From assembly GCA_026874595.1 (NCBI GenBank), contig JAPPUL010000089.1:248001-312000 (forward strand): a stretch of DNA of 64,000 nt, in the 5' to 3' direction. The notes under the pieces are model-generated. The model saw only the letters and a program-made list of their open reading frames with translations, did not search any database and was not told where the DNA came from. Of this stretch, positions 47,558 through 57,989 are shown piece after piece. Numbering within the stretch: position 1 is the first letter of the stretch; each line of letters starts with the position of its first letter. The position numbers and the translations under genes were made by a program. Source of the stretch: Sipunculus nudus (lineage: Eukaryota > Annelida > Sipuncula > Golfingiida > Sipunculidae).

Positions 47558-48112
47558 ATGAAATTAATAGTGGGTCTTGGAAATCCTGGATTAAGGTATT
47601 CAAAGAGTAGACACAATGTAGGATACATGCAGATAGATGTATTAAGCAAGCTAATGGGAATAAATCTTCGTAAAGGTAATTTAAACTATTATGGGAAAGG
47701 AGATTTATATGGGGAAGAAGTGATACTCTCAAAGCCGACAACGTATATGAACAATAGCGGAATGGCGGTATTAAGTCTTAAGAGATATTATAAGTTAAAG
47801 CCAAAAGACATAATAGTGGTATACGATGATTATGCACTGCCGTTTGGTAAGATAAGGCTTCGTGGGCAGGGTACATCAGGAGGTCATAATGGGCTTCAAT
47901 CGATAATAGAAAAACTAGGAACAAATAAGTTTGTGAGGGTACGGATAGGGATAGGGGATGGTAGCCAGAGGCGTTATGGGAGTGAGTATGTGCTATCAAA
48001 TTTTAAAAAGAGCGAAGAGAAGGAGCTTTCGGAAGTATTAACCCGAGTTACAAATGCATTAAAAGTTCTTTTAGAGGAAGGGCTTGAGCGTAGCATGAAT
48101 CTCTACAATTGA
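47558..48112 (+). CDS. pth: Peptidyl-tRNA hydrolase
   Basis: Pth frees tRNA from stalled peptidyl-tRNA. The motif set is complete: LIVGLGNPGLRYSKSRHNVG with the catalytic His, KPTTYMNNSGMAV, VVYDDYALPFGKIRLR with the catalytic Asp, and GTSGGHNGLQSI. 184 aa, the usual length. Confidence 0.96.
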   Translation: MKLIVGLGNPGLRYSKSRHNVGYMQIDVLSKLMGINLRKGNLNYYGKGDLYGEEVILSKPTTYMNNSGMAVLSLKRYYKLKPKDIIVVYDDYALPFGKIRLRGQGTSGGHNGLQSIIEKLGTNKFVRVRIGIGDGSQRRYGSEYVLSNFKKSEEKELSEVLTRVTNALKVLLEEGLERSMNLYN

Positions 48113-48151
48113 AAAGCGAAGCAAAACGAAGTAAAATAAAACAAAACTGAT

Positions 48152-49594
48152 ATGCAAGTAGATAAAATCTTTTTAGATGCTCTACAAAAGAATAAACTGT
48201 TAATAGAAGGTGATAAAGTAGTTGTTGGAGTATCCGGAGGGGGGGATTCAGCATGCTTATTGCATTTACTTATGCGTATAAGGGATAAGTATTCTCTTGA
48301 ACTTGGAGTAGCATACGTAAATTATTTATATAGGAGCAAAGAGGAAACGGAAGAAGAGGAATCTTTTGTAAGAGGGCTTGCAAAGGGTTATGGGCTTTCA
48401 ATTTACGTAAAACGACAAAGGCCTTTGGGAGAAAGCAACATACAAAAGAAAGCACGTGAGATAAGGCTTAATTATTTTAAGGAAATAGTTTATAAACATG
48501 GCTATAATAAGGTAGCACTTGGTCATAATAAAGATGATGTAATAGAGAATTTTCTATTACGGATATCTCGAGGAAGCGGTCTTAAGGGTCTGGTAACATT
48601 TAATATGACATCAAATATAAAGGGACTAAAATTAATAAGACCCTTACTAGGTATTGAGCGTAAAAAGATACGAACTTTCTTAAAGACGGAAGGATATAAA
48701 TATCTAAAAGATAGTTCAAACGAAGGATTATCCTATAAAAGGAATGCGATACGACTTAAGGTATGCAAAGGTTTGGAGGGGGCATTTCCTATGTATAGGG
48801 AAGGGATATTAAGTACAATAGAGGATTTAAGCAAAACATATAAATATATGAGTGAAGAAGCTGAGTTATGGATAAAGCGGCTTAAGGTTGAAGAGGATGA
48901 AGTAGGAATAAGCCTAAACTTAAAGGGCTTAAAGGGTCTTGCTAAAGAGCTTGTAAAGCTAATAATACCAAGATGTTATAATAAATTAAAAGATAGGGTA
49001 TTTGGGACAAAACATATAGAAAAGATGCTAGAAATTCTATATAGTTTTAGAGGAGAGGGGAGCAAGTTGTTGTACAAGGATTATGATACGGGAATATTCG
49101 TAGAATATGAGCAAATAAGGTTTAGTTATTTGTTAAAAGAAAATATAAAGTTAAAAGATATTAAGATAGGAAAGGAATATAAGACAGGGTATGGGTATAG
49201 TATATATGTTGAGCGGGTAGAATTTGGAGGAGTTAAAGAAGTGCAAGACTTAATAATGGGTTTAAAGAGAGGTAGTATAGGGGATATTTATATAGGAGGC
49301 ATATTGCTTGAGGAGCTAAGCATTACGAATGCCTATAGGGGTGAGAAGCTATGTTTTAGAGAGGATATAGGATTACAAAGTATAAAGGAGGTACTAATAA
49401 ATAAGAAGGTATGCCAAAGTCGCAGGAGAGGTTTTTTGATATTGCGGAAAGGGGATGAAGGGATAGGTATTTTAGGGTATAATGGTTTTGTAATGCTAAA
49501 GGCTTTGCATATGCTAGATGATTTAACAAAGGAATGTTTACGAGTAGTAGTAAAAAAGGGAGGAGATAAAGTATTAAAAAGGCTTTGTAGATAA
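48152..49594 (+). CDS. tilS: tRNA(Ile)-lysidine synthase TilS
   Basis: TilS converts C34 of the CAU-anticodon tRNA-Ile to lysidine. The N-type ATP-pyrophosphatase P-loop is VGVSGGGDSACLLHLL (about residues 27-42). Further family segments are ALGHNKDDVIENFLLRISRG and RPLLGIERKKIRTFL. The C-terminal substrate-binding part is long, giving 480 aa. It follows pth by 39 bases. Confidence 0.92.
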   Translation: MQVDKIFLDALQKNKLLIEGDKVVVGVSGGGDSACLLHLLMRIRDKYSLELGVAYVNYLYRSKEETEEEESFVRGLAKGYGLSIYVKRQRPLGESNIQKKAREIRLNYFKEIVYKHGYNKVALGHNKDDVIENFLLRISRGSGLKGLVTFNMTSNIKGLKLIRPLLGIERKKIRTFLKTEGYKYLKDSSNEGLSYKRNAIRLKVCKGLEGAFPMYREGILSTIEDLSKTYKYMSEEAELWIKRLKVEEDEVGISLNLKGLKGLAKELVKLIIPRCYNKLKDRVFGTKHIEKMLEILYSFRGEGSKLLYKDYDTGIFVEYEQIRFSYLLKENIKLKDIKIGKEYKTGYGYSIYVERVEFGGVKEVQDLIMGLKRGSIGDIYIGGILLEELSITNAYRGEKLCFREDIGLQSIKEVLINKKVCQSRRRGFLILRKGDEGIGILGYNGFVMLKALHMLDDLTKECLRVVVKKGGDKVLKRLCR

Positions 49595-49627
49595 GGATTA
49601 AGAGACTAGAATGTAGGCAGGTATAGA

Positions 49628-49656
49628 TTGACAAACTAAAAATATTATGTTATATT
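49628..49656 (+). promoter_or_regulatory. Sigma70 promoter of ftsH
   Basis: TTGACA and TATATT with a 17-base spacer, in the tilS-ftsH gap; expected start near 49663, about 100 bases before the ftsH ATG. Confidence 0.75.
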
Positions 49657-49759
49657 TGGATTTGCTATTTAAGAAGATGTTCTAACATAAAGATAGATAA
49701 TAATAGAACAATAAAAGCCAAATAATTAAAAAGGAAAAGTATCGGGGACAAAATAAGGT

Positions 49760-51955
49760 ATGGATGAAAGTAATAAAGGCAAAGACGGGGGCCAAAACAA
49801 CAAAAATCTAGGAGGTGCGCCGCAAGGCAAATCAAAGAACCTAGCGTTTTTTTTGATAATATTGTTAGCAGGGTTGTTGTTGTTTATGATGAATGAGGAG
49901 CCAGAGAGTAAGAATGATATAGCATATTCTGAATTTCTTAGTATGCTTGATGATGAATATATAAGATGGAATATAATAAATATAGTATCAAAAGACATTC
50001 AAGGTAGATTTAGCTTAGATATAGCAGGGCTTGAGAATGCGAATAAAAGCGATATATATTTGAATAAGTATAAAAAGTATAAACATGTAGGGCGAACATC
50101 TGCTAATGAAGAAGGGAAAGAAGAGGTGAAGGGGCAAGTGGAATATTATATAACAACCTACAGTCCAGCATCAATAGACACTTTAATGGTAAATAAGTTA
50201 TTAGAAAAAGGTGTAAAATTTAATTCATCGCCACCAGAAACAAGTATATTCAAAAGTATAATACTGCCAATAATCCCTTGGCTTTTGATATTTGGGATAT
50301 TGTGGTTTTTCATGTTCCGACAAATACAAGGGGGAGGCAATCGGGCCTTATCATTTGGAAAGAGCAAGGCACGTCTTGCCCATACAGATCAAAAGAAGGT
50401 AACCTTTGCCGATGTAGCAGGAGTTGAGGAGGCAAAAGAAGAGTTAAAAGAAGCAGTAGATTTTCTAAAGACCCCCGGAAAGTTTAAAAAGTTGGGAGCG
50501 AAGATCCCAAAAGGGGTATTACTTATAGGGCCACCTGGCACAGGAAAGACTTTGTTGGCAAGGGCAGTAGCAGGGGAGGCGAACCGGCCATTTTTCAGTA
50601 TGAGCGGGTCAGAATTTGTAGAGATGTTTGTAGGAGTTGGAGCAAGTCGAGTAAGAGATTTATTTGAACAAGGGAAGAAGAATGCGCCGTGTATAATATT
50701 TATAGATGAGCTTGATGCAGTTGGACGGATGCGAGGTTCTGGTTATGGCGGAGGACATGATGAGCGTGAGCAGACGTTAAACCAGATGCTAGTAGAGATG
50801 GACGGATTTAATACCGACATGACAGTAATAGTAATGGCCGCAACAAACCGAGCAGATGTGTTAGACCCAGCATTGCTTAGGCCAGGTAGATTTGACAGAA
50901 GAGTAATCGTAAGTCCCCCGGATGTAAAAGGCCGAGAAGAGATACTAAAGATTCACATGAAGAACGTTCCCTGCTCAGAAGGAGTAGATACAAAGAGCAT
51001 AGCACGTTCAATTCCAGGGTTATCGGGAGCAGACATAGCTAATTTGGTAAATGAGTCAGCTTTAATAGCCGCTCGTAATAATCGTAAAAAGGTACAGATG
51101 GAAGATTTTGAATACGCAAAAGACAAAGTACTAATGGGCCCTGAGCGTAAGAGTCTAGTTATAAGCGAGAAGGAACGAATAAACACGGCATATCACGAAG
51201 CAGGACACGCAATATTGGCGTATATGCTACCTAACGAAAATCATTTATATAAAGTATCGATAATACCGCGAGGGCAAGCGCTTGGGGTGACACAGACCTT
51301 ACCGGAGGAGCGTTACACTCGAACAAAGGAGTCAATATTGTCTGACGTTATAGTATTATTTGGGGGACGGATAGGGGAGGAATATAAGTTTGGAGCAAAA
51401 GGGATAACAAACGGCTCATCAAACGACATAGAGCGTGGGACTAAGCTAGTACGAACAATGATATGCGAATGGGGGATGAGTGATAAGCTTGGTCCGATAA
51501 CGTATGGTCAAAAGGAGGAGCCAATATTTATAGGCAAGGAGATAGCCCGCCATAAGGATTATAGTGAAAAGACAGCAGAGTTAATAGATAAGGAAGTAAA
51601 ACGGATAGTGGATGAGTGTTTTAAGAAAGCACACGACATGCTGTATGAGAATGGAGAAAAGCTTGAACTTTTGGCAGAAGCGTTACTTAAAGAAGAGACA
51701 ATAGACCGTGCAGGGATAGAGGAGCTGCTAGGTCCTGTAGGGAGCGAAGATAGAGAAGAGGCGGTGGAAGAGTTAGTGACTATGGTAGGAGGGGAGGGTG
51801 GTTCTGATGGTGATAATAGTATGATAGAAGGAGCAGGAGGGAGTGGAGGGGTTATGGGGGGAGGAGATAGTGTTGCAGAAGAAGAAAATGCACTAACGCG
51901 TAAAGATTTGAAAGGAGAAGGGCAAGATATAGATCCAAAGACAAAGCTTGCCTAG
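49760..51955 (+). CDS. ftsH: ATP-dependent zinc metalloprotease FtsH
   Basis: A membrane AAA+ protease that degrades misassembled membrane proteins and regulators. Two membrane helices (near 31-45 and 170-190) flank a periplasmic domain. The AAA module has Walker A GPPGTGKT (257-264), Walker [13 protein letters not shown], and the second region [13 protein letters not shown]. The protease zinc motif HEAGH is near 479. The C-terminal 60 residues are a Gly/Glu-rich low-complexity tail. 731 aa. Confidence 0.96.
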   Translation: MDESNKGKDGGQNNKNLGGAPQGKSKNLAFFLIILLAGLLLFMMNEEPESKNDIAYSEFLSMLDDEYIRWNIINIVSKDIQGRFSLDIAGLENANKSDIYLNKYKKYKHVGRTSANEEGKEEVKGQVEYYITTYSPASIDTLMVNKLLEKGVKFNSSPPETSIFKSIILPIIPWLLIFGILWFFMFRQIQGGGNRALSFGKSKARLAHTDQKKVTFADVAGVEEAKEELKEAVDFLKTPGKFKKLGAKIPKGVLLIGPPGTGKTLLARAVAGEANRPFFSMSGSEFVEMFVGVGASRVRDLFEQGKKNAPCIIFIDELDAVGRMRGSGYGGGHDEREQTLNQMLVEMDGFNTDMTVIVMAATNRADVLDPALLRPGRFDRRVIVSPPDVKGREEILKIHMKNVPCSEGVDTKSIARSIPGLSGADIANLVNESALIAARNNRKKVQMEDFEYAKDKVLMGPERKSLVISEKERINTAYHEAGHAILAYMLPNENHLYKVSIIPRGQALGVTQTLPEERYTRTKESILSDVIVLFGGRIGEEYKFGAKGITNGSSNDIERGTKLVRTMICEWGMSDKLGPITYGQKEEPIFIGKEIARHKDYSEKTAELIDKEVKRIVDECFKKAHDMLYENGEKLELLAEALLKEETIDRAGIEELLGPVGSEDREEAVEELVTMVGGEGGSDGDNSMIEGAGGSGGVMGGGDSVAEEENALTRKDLKGEGQDIDPKTKLA

Positions 51956-52051
51956 GTAAAAGAGATAATCGTATTAGATAAAAATAATGTATTAATAATG
52001 TATTAAGGAAGCAACAGGTAAAAACTATAGAAATTAGGAGATAAAATAAGC

Positions 52052-53059
52052 TTGATACCATTGGTAAAGAAAGGGATTTCTTTGTTAATCTTAATGCTGG
52101 GCTTATTTATGGTAGGGACAATAGGTTTTTTATGGATAGAGGATGGGAAATGGACAGTACTGGATGCATTATACTTCACGCTTATAACATTAGCCACGAT
52201 AGGATATTCCGAGGTACATACATTATCTGAATCTGAGAGGCTATTCACGATATTCTTAATAGTCTCAGGGGTAATAATAACGTATTATATAGCCTCAACA
52301 GTAGCAGAACTTATATTGGAGGGGAAATTAAATAAATATTTAGCAAGGGTAAAGATGATACGAGGAATAGATAAGTTATCAAATCATTATATAGTATGCG
52401 GCTATGGTCGGATAGGAGACTATATATGCGAGGAACTTGCCAGGAATAATTTATCTTTTGTGGTATTAGAAACGAAGGAGGAACGAGTTGAGCTATTACA
52501 GAGTCGGAACTGGAATTATATAGATATAGATGCAACTCAAGACAAGGGGCTGCTTGAAGCAGGGATAGAGCGAGCACAAGCGTTGGTAATAGTTGTAGGG
52601 AATGATGCAGATAGCGTATTTGTAGCATTATCAGGCCGTTATTTAAATCCAAAAATATATATATTAGCAAGATATGAAGAAGTGGGAAACGATGCGAAGC
52701 TGTTGAAAGCGGGAGCAGATCGAGTATTATCACCGCATATAGTAAGTGGAGGACGTATGGTAGATTTGCTTTTAGAGAGGGAAGGGGTAGACGCAAGTAG
52801 CTATGCACTATTAAATAAGCTTGAGGGGTTTTCATTACAAGAGATTGGATTAAAGCCGACGTCAGAGCTTTGTGGAAAAAGGCTTATAGAGCTTGAAAGA
52901 TATGGGTTGCTGGTGGTTGCGGTATTAGGGGGTGGTAAGGGAGTGCGTTTTAAGCCTATGGAGACAGATAAATTAAGTTTAGAGGCAAGCTATTTGGTAC
53001 TAGGTAAGCTAAAAGATATAAATCGTCTTAAAGAGGAGAAGCACTTACAGAGGGTATGA
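52052..53059 (+). CDS. Potassium channel with RCK/TrkA regulatory domains
   Basis: Two membrane helices flank a pore loop with the selectivity filter T-I-G-Y-S-E (49-54). The cytoplasmic part is an RCK/TrkA-N domain (HYIVCGYGRIGDYICEEL, a Rossmann Gly motif) followed by a TrkA-C domain (about 255-335). This matches MthK/Kch-type channels gated by ligands such as Ca2+ or nucleotides. Since many K+ channels of this kind bind c-di-AMP through the TrkA-C domain, a link to the cdaA in this window is possible but only inference. TTG start after TTAGGAG. Confidence 0.88.
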   Translation: MIPLVKKGISLLILMLGLFMVGTIGFLWIEDGKWTVLDALYFTLITLATIGYSEVHTLSESERLFTIFLIVSGVIITYYIASTVAELILEGKLNKYLARVKMIRGIDKLSNHYIVCGYGRIGDYICEELARNNLSFVVLETKEERVELLQSRNWNYIDIDATQDKGLLEAGIERAQALVIVVGNDADSVFVALSGRYLNPKIYILARYEEVGNDAKLLKAGADRVLSPHIVSGGRMVDLLLEREGVDASSYALLNKLEGFSLQEIGLKPTSELCGKRLIELERYGLLVVAVLGGGKGVRFKPMETDKLSLEASYLVLGKLKDINRLKEEKHLQRV

Positions 53060-53065
53060 ATTATT

Positions 53066-53629
53066 ATGAAGCTAGTTTGGGTTTTAGTTATAATATTTTT
53101 AGTAGTGCTAAAAGTCTATGGTATAGAAGGGGAAAGGGTGCAAAAGGGGGAGGTAGAAGGAAGGGGAGAGGAAGCTGTAAAGGGAGTAGTAAAGGCAATA
53201 GAATTTGGCAAATATGATGAGTATGCGTATATAATATACGAGAAGACAAGGAAGCTGCCCAAACGGGATAAGTTAGTATCAGCAGTTACTGTAGAGCTTA
53301 ATTCCAGAGTGCAATGTGATTATATGTTATTACTAAAGACTCCAGAAGTATTAAATTCTATGCAGATATGGAATTCAGGGAGTTGGACAAAGCTATCGCA
53401 GGGCAAACAAATATCGTATGCAATAAATACAAAAAGCTCAACACATAGATTAAGAGGGCGAGAATATAGTATAAGAGGGAGTGTATCGTCAGGGGAGAAG
53501 GGAGGATATATACGAGGCGTATTTAAGGGAGAGAGTTTAGCTTTAGGGAATTATACACTTTCTGTTTATATAGATGGTCGAAAGGTAAAGGACCTATCAT
53601 TTAATGTATATCTTCCTACTCTAGAGTAG
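53066..53629 (+). CDS. Hypothetical secreted protein, 187 aa
   Basis: Not recognised. The N-terminus is a signal peptide or anchor (LVWVLVIIFLVVLKVYG, cleavage likely near residue 20); the rest is beta-rich. The last 14 bases overlap, in opposite direction, the last bases of the ogt gene. It begins 6 bases after the K+ channel stop and is probably co-transcribed with it. Confidence 0.65.
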   Translation: MKLVWVLVIIFLVVLKVYGIEGERVQKGEVEGRGEEAVKGVVKAIEFGKYDEYAYIIYEKTRKLPKRDKLVSAVTVELNSRVQCDYMLLLKTPEVLNSMQIWNSGSWTKLSQGKQISYAINTKSSTHRLRGREYSIRGSVSSGEKGGYIRGVFKGESLALGNYTLSVYIDGRKVKDLSFNVYLPTLE

Positions 53630-54140
53630 ATTCTTTTTCAAGATTAATTAAGAAACGTTTAATATTCTTGCCAAGAGCAAAGCCACCATACACTCCAGTT
53701 GAACGTACAATTCTATGGCAAGGTATAATTATAGGTATAGGATTTTTAGCAAGAGCATTCCCAACAGCCCGAAAGCTGTTCTCAGAATGTACACTTTTAG
53801 CAAGCTCTTTATAAGTTATTGTTTTGCCGTATGGGATTTGTTTAGTTTCAGTAAGAACTTGTATTTCAAATGGAGTCAAAGAGGAGATTAGTTTTATATT
53901 TACTTTAGGAATGTAACCTTCTCCTTTAAGGTAATTAATAATCTCATGTCTAGCCTCTTTTAGTATAGGTAAAGTCTCATCTCTAATAAGGTTATAAGTA
54001 TTTGATATATCGATATATGCATTATTGTCTGTGGTAGTGATAAAGTTAACATAAAGCTTATCTTTAGTTGCAATAAAGAGTTTGCCTATTTCGGATTTGA
54101 AGGTTGAGTAGTAAATATTATGTTTTTGTTGTTTAGTCAT
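53616..54140 (-). CDS. ogt: Methylated-DNA-protein cysteine methyltransferase
   Basis: A suicide repair protein that takes the alkyl group from O6-alkylguanine. The active site is PIIIPCHRIVRSTGVYGGFALG (Cys141; shown here as IPCHRIV). TPFEIQVLTETKQIPYGKTI is the DNA-binding helix region. At 174 aa it lacks the N-terminal regulatory domain of Ada, so it is the Ogt type. It starts 2 bases after queC ends. Confidence 0.92.
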   Translation of the reverse strand: MTKQQKHNIYYSTFKSEIGKLFIATKDKLYVNFITTTDNNAYIDISNTYNLIRDETLPILKEARHEIINYLKGEGYIPKVNIKLISSLTPFEIQVLTETKQIPYGKTITYKELAKSVHSENSFRAVGNALAKNPIPIIIPCHRIVRSTGVYGGFALGKNIKRFLINLEKESTLE

Positions 54141-54142
54141 AA

Positions 54143-54793
54143 TTAACTTTGTGTAGACAAAAAATCTTTAAGGCCTTGATTTCGTAAAATACATGCATTA
54201 CAAACTCCACAGCCTCCTAAAACCCCATTATAGCAAGAATGAGAGTGTTCCTTGACAAGCGATAAGATATTAAGTTCAAAAGCCAAAGCCCAAACCTCTT
54301 TTTTATTAAGGTGCATTAGGGGAGTGTGTATCTTAAACTCAAAGTCCATGGCAAGGGTTATGGCTTTTTGTATGGCGTTGATAGTTTCTTGTCTGCAGTC
54401 CGGATATCCGCTATAATCAACTTGATTCATTCCAGCAACAATATTCTTTATATCTTTTTTGTAAGCAAAAGCACAAGCATAGCCTAAAAATATCAAGTTA
54501 CGCCCAGGGACAAATGTATTGGGATATTGTTTGCCCTCATGGTTTTCATTTTCTACTTTTATATTTGTATCTATAAGTGAGTTGCCGCCAAGTTCATGCA
54601 AGGTATCAATTGGTAGTATTTCATGTTTAGCATTTAGCTCTTTTGCGATGTAAGATGCAGCCTTAAGTTCGATATCATGTTTTTGTTTATAATCAAAAGA
54701 AAGAGCATAAACTTTATCAAACTGCTTTTTTGCAAAGGCAAGACATACTGTTGAATCCTGTCCGCCTGAGAAAAGAACTACTGCACTATTCAT
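54143..54793 (-). CDS. queC: 7-cyano-7-deazaguanine synthase QueC
   Basis: QueC turns 7-carboxy-7-deazaguanine and ammonia into preQ0 using ATP, on the way to queuosine. The PP-loop is LFSGGQDSTVCL (about 7-18). The zinc site is the C-terminal CYNGVLGGCGVCNAC cluster. FVPGRNLIFLGYA is a further hallmark. 216 aa. queD, queE and queF are not in the window. It lies between the RND pump and ogt, same strand. Confidence 0.95.
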   Translation of the reverse strand: MNSAVVLFSGGQDSTVCLAFAKKQFDKVYALSFDYKQKHDIELKAASYIAKELNAKHEILPIDTLHELGGNSLIDTNIKVENENHEGKQYPNTFVPGRNLIFLGYACAFAYKKDIKNIVAGMNQVDYSGYPDCRQETINAIQKAITLAMDFEFKIHTPLMHLNKKEVWALAFELNILSLVKEHSHSCYNGVLGGCGVCNACILRNQGLKDFLSTQS

Positions 54794-54833
54794 AAGTATA
54801 TCCTTATTAAGACAATATAAAATATAAGCTTAA

Positions 54834-57800
54834 TTATATTTTATTTTTAACGTTTTTAAATATTATAAAATAAATACATGGGATTAGCAAAAGGGATACA
54901 AAGATAGAATAGCTAAGTCCTCCAATTACCGTAAGAGCTATAGGTATTTGAGTTTCGCTACCCTCTCCAAGGCCAATTGCAAGTGGAATTAGTGCAAGTA
55001 TAGTAGATAAACTAGTTATTAATATTGGCCTAAGACGCTTTTCTCCTGCGTATATTATTATTTCTTTTAGGTCTTTACTTTTATTTTCTTCTTTAATTCT
55101 TTCACGCTCTATAAAATCAACTAGAACAATAGCATTATTAACGACTATTCCCGTTAACATTATGGCACCTATAAAACTTTGTACATCAAATGAATAGTTT
55201 AGTAAAAAGAACATAAGTATGACTCCGGTAAATGAAAACGGTACTGTGAATATTATAACGAATGGAGCCTTAAATGATTCAAACTGTCCTGCCATTACCA
55301 TATAAACAAGAGCAAATGCCATAATGATTCCAAGCATAAGTTCTTGTAGTGCTTTTTCTTGTTCCTCAAATACTCCACCATAATGTATAGATGTATCTTT
55401 AGGTATTGTTACCCTTTCCATTGCCTTTTTTATGTCGTTTAATATATGATTTGTGTCGCGATTGCCGATACCCCCTTGAATATATATGACCCTTTGCTGG
55501 TTTAAGCGCTCTATCACGCTTGGAGCTTTCTCCTCTCTTATATCCGTTATTAGGTTTTTCATGTATATCTTTTTATTATTCATTGTGTATTTAAGATTCT
55601 CTATCGCATCAATATTTCTTATTTCCTCAGGCGATATCCTAACCCTAATCGGATACTCATCCTCACCATCACTATAATAGCTTACTACATTCCCAAGTGT
55701 TGCATTTTGTAAAAACTCTCCCGCCTCCCGTAAGGATATGCCAAATTCTTTTGCCTTCCTTCTGTCTATTCGTAATGCATATTGGGGCTCACTCCTGTCA
55801 AGCGACTTTTTTAAGTAGGTTATACCTTTTATATTTTGTAATTCTTTTATTATTAAATCCGAAAGCTGGCTATTAGATTCAGTCTCATGACCAAGTACTT
55901 GTAATTCTATTCTGTCTTCTCCACCCCGCATATATCTGAATAAAAAGAAGTTTGAGGGCCTTACTCGTAATCTTATATCTTTTAGCTTACTACTTATGAG
56001 TTTTGAGATCTCAAGCGATAAGTCTTTTGAACTCTTGCTTCTATTATCAAGCCCCTTTAGGTATATATTACTATATCCGGAATGCTCCTGTGGACGCCTC
56101 CAGCCTGATTGCCCTATCCTTGTATATATTACATCTATTTCATTATCAAAGTTCTCAAGCAAAAGCTTTTCTATACCCTTAAATCTAGCATTTGTTGTCT
56201 CTATATTTGTTCCAACTACCATGTCCCCATTTAGCCTAATCTCACCTTCGTCCGTCTGAGCCATAAAATTAAAGCCCATAAAACGTAGCAAAAATAAGCC
56301 TACTAAAAGAAAGAATACAAAAACTGATACACATTTTATCTTATTCTCAAGTATTATATAAAGCCCTTTTATATACACATTTGAAAGTCTCTTAAGAAGG
56401 CCTTCCATCTTAAGATTAAGAGCTTTTATAATATTAATATTTGCATTATAAGCATTATCATCTTTTGTGTCTTTAGAATATAGTATATAGTTTGAGTAAG
56501 CAGGGATTAGTGTTATAGAGGTTATTAGCGAGCCAAGTAGTGCAAAGCTTACCATAAGCGCAAGTTGACCAAACATTATGCCGCTTATTCCTTCTAAAAA
56601 AAACAGAGGCATAAATACTACCAAAGTCGTTATTGTCGAAGTTGTTATCGCCTTTATAACTTCTTTAGTACCTGTATAACCTGCTTCTTTTCCGCTTATG
56701 TCTTTGTGTCTTACTATATTTTCAATTACCACAACACTATTGTCTACCAACATCCCTACTCCAAGCGCAAGCCCGCCAAACGTCATTATATTTAAGGTAA
56801 GATCAAAGCTCCTCATCAATATAAAGGTACTTATCGTTGAGAGTACCATTGCTATTGCAATTATTAAAGTCGCTCGCACTTTCCTTATGAAGATAAGAAG
56901 TACCGTTAAAGCTATGAAACCGCCGTATATTAATGCAAGACGCACATTGTTTATTGACCTTTTTATATAAACCGATGTATCGCGTGTAACCTTAAGACTA
57001 ACTCCCCTTTGCTTTATTGAAGGACTTTCATTTAGTTTCTCAAGTTCTTTTAATATATTTGCTGCCGTTTGTACCGTGTTTGCATCCGATTGTTTTATTA
57101 TCCTTAAAAGTACTGCGTTCTCTCCGTTTACTCTAACAAATGTCTTTATCTCTTTAAAACTGTCGTATACATTCCCTATGTCCCCTATTCTCACATTAGT
57201 ATTATTTACTCGCTTTACGACCACCCCCTTTATCTCTTCTATACTTGTGAACTTGCCAGGGGCCCTTATTAAGTAACGCTTTGTGGGCTTTTCTATCTCG
57301 CCTATCGTTATGTCTTTATTTTCATTTTGAATCGCTTTTATTACCTCGCCAAATGATATATCTTGAGTCTGTAAAAGCTTATAGTTGAGGTTTATATGTA
57401 TCTCACGTTCAAGCCCTCCTGATACTTGTGCCTGTGCAACTCCTTTTATCCTCTCAAAACTGTTTTTTATATTTTTCTCTGTATAATGTTTTAAGTCTTT
57501 ATAACTTAAATTCCCTTGAACCCCAATCCACATTATAGGTATTGCGTTGATGTCAAATTTAAGTAGTATAGGATCGTTTGCATCTTCAGGCAATCTAGAT
57601 CTAACTCGAGACAAACGATCACGTATATCGCTTGCAACCTCATCCAAGTCAAGTCCCCATTTGAAATATATTCTAACTAAAGACCTTCCTTCGTAGGAGT
57701 ATGAGCTTAGTCTGTCTATGTTTTCGATGCCGGATACAGTCTCTTCTATTCTTTTTGTTATTAAAGTCTCAATTTCGTTAGGCGTTGCACCTTCATAATC

Positions 57801-57947
57801 TGTTTGGATTGTTATTATTGGGAACGATATATCCGGCATTAAATCTATTTGTAAGCTAAGATAGCTTACAAGCCCTACTACAATAACTATTAAGGCTATC
57901 ATAGATATTGTTATAGGATGTTTTATTGTGTAAGATATAAGTTTCAT
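54834..57947 (-). CDS. RND-family efflux transporter, HAE1 (AcrB-like) type
   Basis: 1037 aa with the AcrB architecture: an N-terminal helix (TIKHPITISMIALIVIVVG), a periplasmic porter domain with the signature IDLMPDISFPIITIQTDYEG, six central helices (GMLVDNSVVVIENIVRHKD in helix 4, with a charged residue characteristic of proton transfer), a second porter domain and a final helix bundle (GIVVNNAIVLVDFIERERI). The length is normal. No periplasmic adaptor or TolC-like gene is adjacent, so its partners are elsewhere. Substrate unknown. Confidence 0.93.
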   Translation of the reverse strand: MKLISYTIKHPITISMIALIVIVVGLVSYLSLQIDLMPDISFPIITIQTDYEGATPNEIETLITKRIEETVSGIENIDRLSSYSYEGRSLVRIYFKWGLDLDEVASDIRDRLSRVRSRLPEDANDPILLKFDINAIPIMWIGVQGNLSYKDLKHYTEKNIKNSFERIKGVAQAQVSGGLEREIHINLNYKLLQTQDISFGEVIKAIQNENKDITIGEIEKPTKRYLIRAPGKFTSIEEIKGVVVKRVNNTNVRIGDIGNVYDSFKEIKTFVRVNGENAVLLRIIKQSDANTVQTAANILKELEKLNESPSIKQRGVSLKVTRDTSVYIKRSINNVRLALIYGGFIALTVLLIFIRKVRATLIIAIAMVLSTISTFILMRSFDLTLNIMTFGGLALGVGMLVDNSVVVIENIVRHKDISGKEAGYTGTKEVIKAITTSTITTLVVFMPLFFLEGISGIMFGQLALMVSFALLGSLITSITLIPAYSNYILYSKDTKDDNAYNANINIIKALNLKMEGLLKRLSNVYIKGLYIILENKIKCVSVFVFFLLVGLFLLRFMGFNFMAQTDEGEIRLNGDMVVGTNIETTNARFKGIEKLLLENFDNEIDVIYTRIGQSGWRRPQEHSGYSNIYLKGLDNRSKSSKDLSLEISKLISSKLKDIRLRVRPSNFFLFRYMRGGEDRIELQVLGHETESNSQLSDLIIKELQNIKGITYLKKSLDRSEPQYALRIDRRKAKEFGISLREAGEFLQNATLGNVVSYYSDGEDEYPIRVRISPEEIRNIDAIENLKYTMNNKKIYMKNLITDIREEKAPSVIERLNQQRVIYIQGGIGNRDTNHILNDIKKAMERVTIPKDTSIHYGGVFEEQEKALQELMLGIIMAFALVYMVMAGQFESFKAPFVIIFTVPFSFTGVILMFFLLNYSFDVQSFIGAIMLTGIVVNNAIVLVDFIERERIKEENKSKDLKEIIIYAGEKRLRPILITSLSTILALIPLAIGLGEGSETQIPIALTVIGGLSYSIFVSLLLIPCIYFIIFKNVKNKI

Positions 57948-57989
57948 ATCTTTATATTTATAATAAAGCTATATATTAAATAAAGCTAT

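Noticed and set aside
53600-53640. Strand switch as a replication terminus or origin
   Set aside because: Gene direction changes several times in the window and I see no DnaA-box cluster or clear skew change; this cannot be judged by eye.
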